Source: Flavobacteria bacterium RIFCSPLOWO2_12_FULL_31_7
GTDB taxonomy: Bacteria; Bacteroidota; Bacteroidia; Flavobacteriales; Flavobacteriaceae
Direction of reading: 5' to 3'
DNA: 9,350 bases
Assembly: GCA_001800945.1 (NCBI GenBank)
Contig: MGWJ01000092.1
Coordinates: 1 to 9,350, forward strand
How positions within the stretch are numbered: the stretch's first letter is position 1; each line of letters opens with the position of its first letter. The notes under the pieces were generated by a model. The model did not search any database. It saw nothing but the letters and a program-made list of their open reading frames with translations, and had not been told where the DNA came from. Below, piece after piece: positions 1 through 6,233 of the stretch. Made by a program: the position numbers and the translations under genes.

Positions 1-605
1 ATTTCTTTATGAATTTGAGAAATATTCTCTGGAATTTCTGCATTTAAAATCCAATTTATATCTAAACTATTGTAAATAGCGGTTTTTAAAAGCATTTTAT
101 TTTTAGAAATATTCTCCCCTAACCTATTCAAATCTTCTTTAAACTCTAGAAGAAAATCATCATGAAGCACATCAATTAATAATAAAATTTTAAAAGTTCG
201 TACAATTACATAATTATAAAATTTTGCAGATTTTTGTGGTTTAGAATGTGTTAATGAAAAAGTATTCTGCTCAATAACTTCGTTAAGCATTTGCAAATTC
301 AGACTAATCTCTCCAAACTTATCTTTAGTAATTTTTACATGATGCGAAATTTTACCGCTAATGCTTCTCATCTCAACAGCAATATAATCCAAAGAATGAA
401 AATTTTCCGAAAACCGTTTAATCTGTTTTGAAATAGTGATTTCCATAATTCTACGTTTATCTTCAATGGAATCGGTGTCCACTAATTCAAAATATAATTT
501 CTCGGCCAAATCCATATCACGTCGTAACAACCTCAAAATAAGTTTATCTTTTTCTTTATCGGGTAATTCTTGAAGTGCTTTTTTAAAATCGGTATCTTTA
601 AACAT
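1..605 (-). CDS. Conserved hypothetical protein, 3' end cut by window edge
   Basis: An open frame of 201 codons runs on the minus strand from an ATG at 605 to the window edge without a stop, so the C-terminus is missing. The protein starts MFKDTDFKKALQELPDKEKD and is charged and apparently alpha-helical throughout. It has no signal peptide, no membrane segment and no catalytic motif that I recognise, so it is probably cytoplasmic. Codon usage and composition look like a real flavobacterial gene, and no other frame across the region is comparably open. I recall similar N-termini ('...LPxKEKDKLILRLLRRD') in flavobacterial proteins without a proven function; this is memory, not a search. It lies 123 bp downstream of the fasciclin gene, behind that gene's terminator, so it probably has its own promoter. 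I could not identify one. Confidence 0.72.
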   Translation of the reverse strand, partial: MFKDTDFKKALQELPDKEKDKLILRLLRRDMDLAEKLYFELVDTDSIEDKRRIMEITISKQIKRFSENFHSLDYIAVEMRSISGKISHHVKITKDKFGEISLNLQMLNEVIEQNTFSLTHSKPQKSAKFYNYVIVRTFKILLLIDVLHDDFLLEFKEDLNRLGENISKNKMLLKTAIYNSLDINWILNAEIPENISQIHKE

Positions 606-664
606 AAGTGAGGGATTATAATTAGCTAAATTAAGTATTGCATTTTGAACTTTTATATAAATAT

Positions 665-703
665 GAAAAAAATCCCACTTCAGAATACACTAAAATGGGA
701 TTT
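665..703 (-). terminator. Intrinsic terminator of the fasciclin gene
   Basis: An 8-bp perfect stem (AAATCCCA at 670-677, TGGGATTT at 696-703) with an 18-nt loop is followed, in the minus-strand direction, by a run of seven T (complement of 666-672). It lies 26 bp beyond the fasciclin stop codon. The long loop makes it weaker than the rpsA terminator, with which it shares the ATCCCA/TGGGAT stem core. Confidence 0.75.
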
Positions 704-728
704 CCTAACTAAATAAAAACTATGGGCA

Positions 729-1295
729 TTACATTTTTGGGGTTACTACAGTATCAATAACATGAATAACTCCGTTAGATTGGTTCACATCTGCAATTGT
801 TACTTTTGCAGATCCACCATTTTCGTCAGTAATATATACATCACTTCCTTGCATCCAAGCTGTTAATTTGCCTCCACTTACAGTTGTTAAAACTGCTTTT
901 CCATTTCCTTTTTTAATAGCTGCTACAATATCTTTTGCGTTCATTTTACCAGCTACCACATGGTAAGTTAAAATCGTTTGTAATAATTTTTTATTTTCTG
1001 GTTTTACTAATGTTTCAACTGTTCCCGCTGGTAATTTTTCAAAAGCTGCATTTGTTGGAGCAAAAACGGTGAATGGACCTGCTGACATTAATGTTTCTAC
1101 TAAATCTGCCGCTTTTACTGCAGCTACTAAAGTAGTATGGTCTTTTGAATTTACTGCATTTTCTACAATGTTTTTTGATTGATACATAGCTGCACCTCCA
1201 ACCATTACAGTTTTTTCTTTTTGTGCTAATGCGTTTCCACCTGTTAATAAAGCAAATGTTAATGCTACTACTGATAAAATTTTGTTCGTTTTCAT
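729..1295 (-). CDS. Secreted fasciclin (FAS1) domain protein
   Basis: This 188-aa protein has a Sec signal peptide (basic MKTNK, hydrophobic core to about residue 20, probable cleavage after ALA at 22-24) followed by one FAS1 domain of about 140 residues. The FAS1 landmarks are present: the H1 motif FTVFAPTNAAF at 75-85, the central Tyr-His at 111-112, and the H2-like VIHVIDTVVTP at 176-186. No lipobox, sorting domain or second FAS1 repeat is seen, so the product is probably a small soluble periplasmic or released protein. FAS1 domains generally mediate adhesion or protein-protein contacts; the ligand of small bacterial single-domain versions is unknown. The gene appears monocistronic: the rpsA terminator lies upstream and its own terminator downstream. 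Its promoter region carries a 30-bp box also found before msrB. Confidence 0.9.
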   Translation of the reverse strand: MKTNKILSVVALTFALLTGGNALAQKEKTVMVGGAAMYQSKNIVENAVNSKDHTTLVAAVKAADLVETLMSAGPFTVFAPTNAAFEKLPAGTVETLVKPENKKLLQTILTYHVVAGKMNAKDIVAAIKKGNGKAVLTTVSGGKLTAWMQGSDVYITDENGGSAKVTIADVNQSNGVIHVIDTVVTPKM

Positions 1296-1323
1296 GTTTA
1301 TGATTTTAAAGTTATATAGTCAT

Positions 1324-1353
1324 TTACGAGAAAACAATTCGTTTGGTTTTAAA
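1324..1353 (-). promoter_or_regulatory. Candidate ECF-type promoter of the fasciclin gene
   Basis: Read on the minus strand this box has TTTAAAACCAAACG at one end and TCGTAA at the other, with 17 nt between AAAAC and CGTA. It matches 25 of 30 bases of the box before msrB. The arrangement resembles known ECF sigma promoters such as B. subtilis SigW (TGAAAC, about 16 bp, CGTA). It ends 28 nt before the ATG, leaving a short leader. Assignment to a sigma factor is inference. Confidence 0.45.
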
Positions 1354-1359
1354 TGTGTC

Positions 1360-1395
1360 AAAAAAAAAATCCCAATCATTGCTGATTGGGATTTT
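1360..1395 (-). terminator. Intrinsic terminator of rpsA
   Basis: A perfect 13-bp stem (AAAATCCCAATCA at 1366-1378, TGATTGGGATTTT at 1383-1395) with a TTGC loop is followed in the minus direction by up to ten T (complement of 1360-1369). It lies 23 bp after the rpsA stop codon. It also insulates the fasciclin gene from rpsA transcription. Confidence 0.92.
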
Positions 1396-1418
1396 GTATA
1401 GTTAAGAAATTTGAAAAA

Positions 1419-3203
1419 TTAGTTTCCTCCTTTTTCCATTCTTGCTTTTAATTCAGCTAATGCGTCGATATCTCCTAAAGTAGATTTTTCAGCATTGTTT
1501 GAAGATGAAGCTACATTATTATTGCTTGATTCATTAGAAGCAGCTTTGAAGTTTTTCTCTTCTTCTTCTCTGAAAGTAGCAGTATGTGAAGCTACGATTC
1601 TTTTGAATTCTTTGTTAAATTCGATAACTTTAAATTCAATTGAATCACCTTTTTTCAATTTTTTACCATCTTCTTTTTCTAAATGACGAGTTGGAACGAA
1701 TCCTTGAACGTCTTCAGAAAATTCTACAGTAGCACCTTTGTCAACAATTTCAGAAACAGTACCAGTGTGAACTGTACCTACTGCATAAGCAGCTTCATGT
1801 TTGTCCCATGGATTATCTAAAGTTTGTTTATGACCTAAAGATAATTTACGAGCTTCAACATCTAATTCTAAAACTACAACCTCTAATTTGTCACCAACGT
1901 TAACAAATTCAGATGGATGCTTGATTTTTTTAGTCCAAGATAAATCAGAAATATAAACTAAACCGTCAATTCCTTCTTCTAATTCTACGAAAATTCCGAA
2001 GTTAGTAAAGTTTCTAACGATACCTGTATGACGAGAACCAACTGGATATTTCTCAGTAATTCCATTCCAAGGATCAGTTGTTAATTGTTTGATACCTAAA
2101 GACATTTTTCTATCATCTCTATCTAAAGTTAAGATAACTGCTTCTACAGTATCACCAACTTTAACGAAATCTTGAGCAGAACGTAAATGCGTAGACCAAG
2201 ACATTTCAGAAACGTGAATTAATCCTTCAACTCCTTCAGCAACTTCAATGAAAGCACCGTAATCAGCTAAAACAACTACTTTACCTTTTACTTTATCTCC
2301 AACGTTTAATTCAGCAGATAATGCATCCCATGGATGAGCGTTTAATTGTTTTAAACCTAATTGAATTCTTGTTTTCTCGTCATCGAAATCTAAGATTACA
2401 ACGTTTAATTTTTGGTCTAATTCTAAAACTTCACTTGGGTGATTAATACGAGACCAAGATAAATCTGTAATATGGATTAATCCATCTACACCACCTAAGT
2501 CAATGAACACTCCATAAGAAGTAATGTTTTTAACCACACCTTCTAATACTTGTCCTTTTTCTAATTGACCGATGATTTCTTTTTTCTGTACTTCGATATC
2601 AGCTTCGATAAGCGCTTTATGAGAAACTACTACGTTTTTAAATTCGTGATTAATTTTCACAACTTTAAATTCCATAGTTTTGTTTACGTATTGATCGTAA
2701 TCACGGATAGGTTTCACATCAATTTGAGAATCTGGTAAGAAAGCTTCAATACCAAATACATCAACAATCATTCCACCTTTAGTTCTACATTTCACAAAAC
2801 CGTTAACGATTTCTCCAGTTTCATTAGCTGCGATAACTCTATCCCATGCTTTGATTGTTCTAGCTTTTTTGTGAGATAATACTAATTGACCAGTTCTGTC
2901 TTCACGGATATCAATTAATACTTCTACTTTGTCTCCCACTTTTAAGTTTGGGTTGTAACGGAATTCATTTAAAGAAATAACTCCTTCAGATTTAGCGTTG
3001 ATATCAACAATAACATCTCTGTCAGTGATTCTTACAACTACACCTTCTACAACTTCTTCATCAGCAGTTGAGATGAATGTTTTTGTTACTAAATCTTCAA
3101 ATTCTTGAAGATTGTTTGCGTCAATAGGATCAATTCCTTCAGCATAATTATGCCAATTGAAATCAGCTAAAAATGACTCTTGTTCTTTGTTTAATTCAGA
3201 CAT
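1419..3203 (-). CDS. rpsA: 30S ribosomal protein S1
   Basis: This 594-aa protein contains six consecutive S1 (OB-fold) RNA-binding repeats at about residues 49-113, 129-197, 216-286, 300-373, 387-460 and 474-543. Repeats 3-5 are the most canonical (GxVxxIxxYGxFIDL..GxxGLIHxxDLSW). A low-complexity Ser/Asn-rich linker (about 555-575) and a short charged helix follow. Length and six-repeat layout match full-length bacterial S1, which binds mRNA and promotes translation initiation on the small subunit. Start and stop are unambiguous (MSELNKEQESF; ends KGGN). S1 may matter particularly here because genes in this window lack Shine-Dalgarno sequences, as is usual in Bacteroidota. It has its own promoter and strong terminator and lies downstream of cmk, an order also found in Proteobacteria. 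Confidence 0.98.
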   Translation of the reverse strand: MSELNKEQESFLADFNWHNYAEGIDPIDANNLQEFEDLVTKTFISTADEEVVEGVVVRITDRDVIVDINAKSEGVISLNEFRYNPNLKVGDKVEVLIDIREDRTGQLVLSHKKARTIKAWDRVIAANETGEIVNGFVKCRTKGGMIVDVFGIEAFLPDSQIDVKPIRDYDQYVNKTMEFKVVKINHEFKNVVVSHKALIEADIEVQKKEIIGQLEKGQVLEGVVKNITSYGVFIDLGGVDGLIHITDLSWSRINHPSEVLELDQKLNVVILDFDDEKTRIQLGLKQLNAHPWDALSAELNVGDKVKGKVVVLADYGAFIEVAEGVEGLIHVSEMSWSTHLRSAQDFVKVGDTVEAVILTLDRDDRKMSLGIKQLTTDPWNGITEKYPVGSRHTGIVRNFTNFGIFVELEEGIDGLVYISDLSWTKKIKHPSEFVNVGDKLEVVVLELDVEARKLSLGHKQTLDNPWDKHEAAYAVGTVHTGTVSEIVDKGATVEFSEDVQGFVPTRHLEKEDGKKLKKGDSIEFKVIEFNKEFKRIVASHTATFREEEEKNFKAASNESSNNNVASSSNNAEKSTLGDIDALAELKARMEKGGN

Positions 3204-3317
3204 GCGTATTAAATTTGTATGTTGTGTTTGTTTGAGTTTTTTAATGCAGATTAAAACAACAACAGTGTTTTACGTAAATATTTGATTACCAATTGAAAAC
3301 TCTACTCCGCCAAAAGG
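3204..3317 (-). promoter_or_regulatory. Long 5' leader of rpsA
   Basis: From the promoter at 3322-3351, transcription should begin near 3317, giving an untranslated leader of roughly 114 nt. It contains no ORF of note and no Shine-Dalgarno sequence. Short complementary tracts (TGTTGT near 3220-3225 and ACAACA near 3256-3264) could pair and bring the start codon close to a hairpin. In E. coli, S1 autoregulates through its own leader; similar control here is inference only. Confidence 0.4.
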
Positions 3318-3321
3318 TGTG

Positions 3322-3351
3322 CAAAGATACTACTTTTTCTTTATATGCAAA
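3322..3351 (-). promoter_or_regulatory. Bacteroidota-type promoter of rpsA
   Basis: On the minus strand, TTTG (complement of 3348-3351) is followed after 18 nt by TATCTTTG (complement of 3322-3329). This matches the Bacteroidota housekeeping consensus TTTG-N19-TAnnTTTG within one base of spacing. It is the best promoter match in the window, as expected for a highly expressed ribosomal protein gene. Confidence 0.78.
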
Positions 3352-3440
3352 TGTTTATTTAAAAAATAAAGATAGAAATTAATAAAAAATGGCTTTAAGA
3401 TTTTAATTAACACCCAATTTAGATGTTTGTTTAGAAAGTA

Positions 3441-3546
3441 TTGTCAAGCTGAACTTGTTTCAGCTTCTACTTATAACCTAGAATAAAAAAACGGATGGTA
3501 AAAAATACAATATTAAAAAGATGCTGAAACAAGTTCAGCTTGACAA
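3441..3546. repeat. Perfect 24-bp inverted repeat, dispersed-repeat family copy 1
   Basis: The arms at 3441-3464 and 3523-3546 are exact reverse complements, each beginning TTGTCAAGCTGAACTTG from its outer end, and separated by a 58-bp AT-rich spacer without an ORF. The similarity continues as TCT just inside both arms after one mismatch. The element lies between the cmk 3' end and the rpsA promoter and is related to the element at 5473-5538. Together with 3204-3440, the 390 bp between rpsA and cmk hold no gene that I can see; 3352-3440 is featureless AT-rich sequence. The hairpin might also end cmk transcription, although no T-run follows it. Confidence 0.85.
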
Positions 3547-3593
3547 AATTGTGATTAAAAACTCCAAACAAAAACACTTCCGACTTCAAACTC

Positions 3594-4289
3594 CTAACTT
3601 CCTTCCCCTAATTCTTCATTAACCAACTCCATCACCAACTCAAATTGTTCTTTTTTAGATAAATGAGAATTGTCAATTTCAATCGCGTCTTCTGCTTTTA
3701 CTAATGGTGAATCTTCTCTATGAGTATCAATATAATCACGTTCTTGAACATTTTGTAACACTTCTTCAAAAGTAACTTGTTATCCTTTTTCAAGCAATTC
3801 TTCAAAACGTCGTTGCGCTTTAGTTTCTGGACTTGCCGTCATAAACAACTTCAAATCGGCATTAGGAAAAACTACGGTTCCAATATCTCTACCATCCATT
3901 ACAATACCTTTGTGTTGCCCCATTTCCTGTTGTTGTTCTACTAATTTGGCACGAACTTCAGAAATTTCTGCAATTTTACTCACCAAACGCGACACTTCAA
4001 TGGTACGAATAGCAATCTCAACGTTTTCATCATTTAAATACATTTCGGCAAAACCCACTTCTTCATTAAAATGAAATTGTAAAGCGACTTTAGGTAAATC
4101 TTTTATCAAACTTTTAACATCAAAATGATTTTCGGAGATGTAATTATGTTGCATGGCAAAATAGGTTACCGCACGATACATCGCGCCTGTATCAACATAA
4201 ATATAACCTAATTGTTTGGCAATTTGTTTGGCTAATGTACTTTTTCCTGTTGACGAAAATCCGTCTATTGCAATAGTAATTTTTTTCAT
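3594..4289 (-). pseudogene. cmk: (d)CMP kinase gene interrupted by an in-frame TAA
   Basis: The first 169 codons (stop at 3780-3782) encode the N-terminal three quarters of cytidylate kinase, which phosphorylates CMP/dCMP with ATP. Visible are the P-loop GFSSTGKST (10-18), the nucleotide-site segment DTGAMYR (33-39), MDGRDIGT (131-138) and the Arg-rich start of the LID (about 160-161). After the TAA at codon 170 the same frame stays open for 61 further codons to a TAG at 3594-3596. That tail (QVTFEEVLQNVQERDYID...) is unmistakably the Cmk C-terminus and brings the total to about 231 codons, normal for the family. It carries R184, D188 and R191, matching E. coli R181, D185 and R188 that contact CMP, so the 169-aa product is very probably inactive. 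One substitution (for example GAA to TAA) explains it; a sequencing error cannot be excluded. It lies 97 bp downstream of porQ and may be cotranscribed with it. Confidence 0.88.
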
Positions 4290-4344
4290 ATTATTTTTGC
4301 CACGAAGAATCGAAGGCGCTAATTTTTTTTTAAAATACTTTGAG

Positions 4345-4372
4345 TTTACTTTTATCTTTTTACTTTTTACTT
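4345..4372. repeat. Four imperfect 7-bp tandem repeats before cmk
   Basis: Four abutting heptamers read TTTACTT, TTATCTT, TTTACTT and TTTACTT. They lie in the porQ-cmk gap just after the porQ stop codon. This looks like slippage-type low-complexity sequence; no function is evident. Confidence 0.7.
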
Positions 4373-4386
4373 GGCTCTTTAATTTT

Positions 4387-5403
4387 CTAATCCAAATTAA
4401 TCATCAAACCAAAAACACTTGAATTAGCAGCCACAGTATAACGAGAATGTGAAAAATCGAATCGAACTTTATTAAATCGCAAACTAAAACCTGCGGCGAT
4501 TCCAGAGAAATTCCTTTGGTCTATAATATTTAATTCTTGTCCACGACGGAAATTATAACCCAATCGAATATTAAAAGCTTTTTCAGGAAACAACTCTGCA
4601 CCTATTATTACATGTCGCATGGCATTATTAAAAAAGCCAACTTTTTCTTCAGTTGTAGTTCCATCTAAACTTCCTTCTGCTCTATTTGGATTTGCAAAAG
4701 CAATTTTCCATTGCTGTAAATTTTCAAAAGTTAAATGCCAACGAATAGGAACATTTTCAACCAATTGCGAAATTCCTGCTGTAATTTCAAAAGGTAAATT
4801 TTCTCTAGTAGTTTCGTAAGGTTTAATTTGATAGCCTATATTTCTGAATGACAATCCGTAGTTCACATCATTTTTATCATCAATATATAAAAAACCAATA
4901 TCTGTTGCTACACCAAAAGAATTGTAACTTTCTAATGCTGAAGTAATGAACTTTACGTTAGTTCCTGCGTAAAAATTAGTCCATGGAATATTGTACGAAT
5001 ACCCAAAAGACAATGCACCTTCCGAACCAGTAAAACTATTTGTTTGATTTCCAAATTCGTCATAACCATCAAAATTTCCGTAGTTTACATAATTTGCACC
5101 GACATGAAAAGTTTGCACATGTCTGTCCCACGTATAAGCATAAGCTGCAGTTCCATAACTCACTTCACCGAAATAATTACTATAACTGGTTGCTAAATGA
5201 TTATGCATTTTTTCATTGATAGTAGCCGGATTAAACAAAGCCTGATTTACATCATAATCAACAATTGTAACTGTTTTTCCACCTAACGCAGCTTGTCTTG
5301 GAGATTGTACCAAATTTAAAAACTGATATACCGATTGCCCTCCTACTTGCGCATAAATAGGCGAAATAAAAACAATAAATAAAGGCAATAGTTTTCTTAG
5401 CAT
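4387..5403 (-). CDS. porQ: Type IX secretion system protein PorQ
   Basis: This 338-aa protein has a signal peptide (MLRKLLPLFIVFISPIYAQ, probable cleavage after A18). The mature N-terminus, GGQSVYQFLNLVQSPRQAALGGK, is the hallmark of the PorQ family. The rest is rich in alternating aromatic and polar beta-strands, with conserved-looking 'LFNPATI' and a C-terminal strand ending GLMINLD, consistent with an outer-membrane beta-barrel. In Porphyromonas gingivalis, PorQ belongs to the T9SS attachment complex with PorU, PorV and PorZ, which processes cargo and anchors it to the surface. Length is normal and no break is seen. The downstream neighbour is cmk, a pairing I recall from other Bacteroidota. 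The T9SS cargo of this organism is not in the window. Confidence 0.93.
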   Translation of the reverse strand: MLRKLLPLFIVFISPIYAQVGGQSVYQFLNLVQSPRQAALGGKTVTIVDYDVNQALFNPATINEKMHNHLATSYSNYFGEVSYGTAAYAYTWDRHVQTFHVGANYVNYGNFDGYDEFGNQTNSFTGSEGALSFGYSYNIPWTNFYAGTNVKFITSALESYNSFGVATDIGFLYIDDKNDVNYGLSFRNIGYQIKPYETTRENLPFEITAGISQLVENVPIRWHLTFENLQQWKIAFANPNRAEGSLDGTTTEEKVGFFNNAMRHVIIGAELFPEKAFNIRLGYNFRRGQELNIIDQRNFSGIAAGFSLRFNKVRFDFSHSRYTVAANSSVFGLMINLD

Positions 5404-5433
5404 TTTTTCAGTTATTCTATAATAACGCAGTTG

Positions 5434-5441
5434 CGAAGATA
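5434..5441 (-). promoter_or_regulatory. Possible -7 element of porQ
   Basis: The minus strand reads TATCTTCG, one mismatch from TAnnTTTG, 30 nt before the porQ ATG. No convincing -33 TTTG lies at the right distance. The repeat-derived terminator upstream makes a separate porQ promoter likely. Confidence 0.4.
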
Positions 5442-5472
5442 AAATTATATATTAGAATGAGAAAATAAATTA

Positions 5473-5538
5473 TGTCATTCTGAACTTGTTTAAAAATCTT
5501 ATCTCATTTTTAGAATCTGAAATGAGATAAGATTGACA
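5473..5538. repeat. Dispersed-repeat family copy 2 with 15-bp hairpin
   Basis: The outer ends TGTCA (5473-5477) and TGACA (5534-5538) are complementary. Inside lies a perfect 15-bp stem (AATCTTATCTCATTT at 5495-5509 with its complement at 5520-5534) and a 10-nt loop. The left arm shares TGTCA..CTGAACTTGTTT with copy 1 at 3441. On the minus strand the hairpin is followed by TTTTT, and it lies 7 bp after the msrB stop, so it probably acts as the msrB terminator. Confidence 0.8.
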
Positions 5539-5545
5539 AGAAAAC

Positions 5546-6085
5546 TTATTTTGCAGGAATGAATTTAATCGAAACAGAATTTGTACAATAACGTTGCCCT
5601 GTTGTTTCTTTCGGACCATCATCAAAAACATGACCTAAATGTCCACCGCATTTTGCACACATCACTTCTGTACGAATCATACCATAAGAAGTATCTTTAT
5701 GATAAATTGTTGAGCCTTTAATCGCTTCATCAAAAGAAGGCCATCCACAATGTGAATCGAACTTGGTATCTGATGTAAACAGTGGGTTTTCACATGCTGC
5801 ACAAACATACATTCCTTTTTCAAAATGCTTGTCATATTCACCTGTGTATGGTCTTTCTGTTCCTTTTTCTCTTAGAACAGCATATTCTTCAGGTGACAAT
5901 TGTGCTTTCCATTCGGCATCTGTTTTTACAATTTTAAATTCCATGGTGTCTTTTTTAATTTTAGCTTGTTTTGCAATTTCTTTGTCTATTTTATCAGTAA
6001 CTTCTTTTTTAATTTTTGCATCATAAGTCTGACTATTGCAAGACAAAAAACTAAAAGCGGTTAGAATGATTAATATGTTTTTCAT
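5546..6085 (-). CDS. msrB: Lipoprotein peptide-methionine (R)-S-oxide reductase
   Basis: This 179-aa MsrB reduces methionine-R-sulfoxide in damaged proteins. The N-terminus is a lipoprotein signal (MKNILIILTAFSFLSC, lipidated C16), then a charged helical linker to about residue 50, then the MsrB domain (about 54-176). The zinc site is C95-AA-C98 and C143-AK-C146. The motif HCGWPSF (112-118) includes C113, the probable resolving cysteine, and RYCTNS (165-170) holds the catalytic C167, by analogy with characterised MsrB enzymes. Lipidation places it in the envelope rather than the cytoplasm; it would then need an external electron donor such as a thioredoxin-like protein. It is bounded by a terminator upstream (6187-6212) and one downstream (5473-5538), so it is probably monocistronic, expressed from the box at 6107-6136. 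Confidence 0.95.
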   Translation of the reverse strand: MKNILIILTAFSFLSCNSQTYDAKIKKEVTDKIDKEIAKQAKIKKDTMEFKIVKTDAEWKAQLSPEEYAVLREKGTERPYTGEYDKHFEKGMYVCAACENPLFTSDTKFDSHCGWPSFDEAIKGSTIYHKDTSYGMIRTEVMCAKCGGHLGHVFDDGPKETTGQRYCTNSVSIKFIPAK

Positions 6086-6106
6086 GATTTCTATGTTTTT
6101 ATAAAA

Positions 6107-6136
6107 TTACGAAAAAGTAATACGCTTGGTTTTAAA
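6107..6136 (-). promoter_or_regulatory. Candidate ECF-type promoter of msrB
   Basis: The minus strand reads TTTAAAACCAAGCG at one end and TTCGTAA at the other, with the spacing of the fasciclin box (25 of 30 bases identical). It ends 21 nt before the msrB ATG. No good TAnnTTTG element is seen here, which makes this box the main promoter candidate. Sigma-factor identity is inferred from resemblance to SigW-like promoters. Confidence 0.45.
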
Positions 6137-6183
6137 ACTCAAAATTTTAAGGAATTTATAACTTTTGTTAGCTTTTTTAAAAT

Positions 6184-6212
6184 AAAAAAACCAGAAGATA
6201 AATTCTGGTTTT
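6184..6212 (-). terminator. Intrinsic terminator of the cytochrome gene
   Basis: A perfect 10-bp stem (AAAACCAGAA at 6187-6196, TTCTGGTTTT at 6203-6212) with a 6-nt GATAAA loop is followed in the minus direction by seven T (complement of 6184-6190). It lies 22 bp after the stop codon of the cytochrome gene and separates that pair from msrB. Confidence 0.88.
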
Positions 6213-6233
6213 AATTCTATTTTTGAGTGAATT

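Noticed and set aside
1307..1314. TAACTTTA as a -7 element for the fasciclin gene
   Set aside because: It lies only 12 nt before the ATG, which would leave almost no leader, and it has no well-spaced -33; the ECF-like box further upstream is better placed.
1495..1686. Plus-strand ORF opposite rpsA
   Set aside because: It lies antisense within the coding sequence of S1, has a Leu/Ser-rich composition typical of a reversed reading of Glu/Lys-rich codons, and resembles no family.
3352..3440. Possible small RNA or ORF between the rpsA promoter and the inverted repeat
   Set aside because: There is no terminator, promoter or open frame of useful length, only AT-rich sequence.
3441..3546. Insertion sequence with terminal inverted repeats
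   Set aside because: The 58-bp spacer has no transposase, and I saw no direct target duplication outside the arms; a small palindromic repeat element fits better.
3780..3782. Programmed recoding or a non-standard code for the cmk TAA
   Set aside because: Nearby genes end in ordinary TAA stops, and no recoding stem-loop or slippery run adjoins the codon; a point mutation or sequencing error is simpler.
4216..4422. Plus-strand ORF across the cmk start and the porQ end
   Set aside because: It overlaps two recognised minus-strand genes and its hydrophobic sequence follows from the AT-rich low-complexity gap; no promoter is evident.
4619..4819. Plus-strand ORF inside porQ
   Set aside because: It is antisense to a clear PorQ coding sequence, with no promoter or family match.
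5763..6026. Plus-strand ORF opposite msrB
   Set aside because: It is antisense to conserved MsrB motifs, which explain the sequence constraint.
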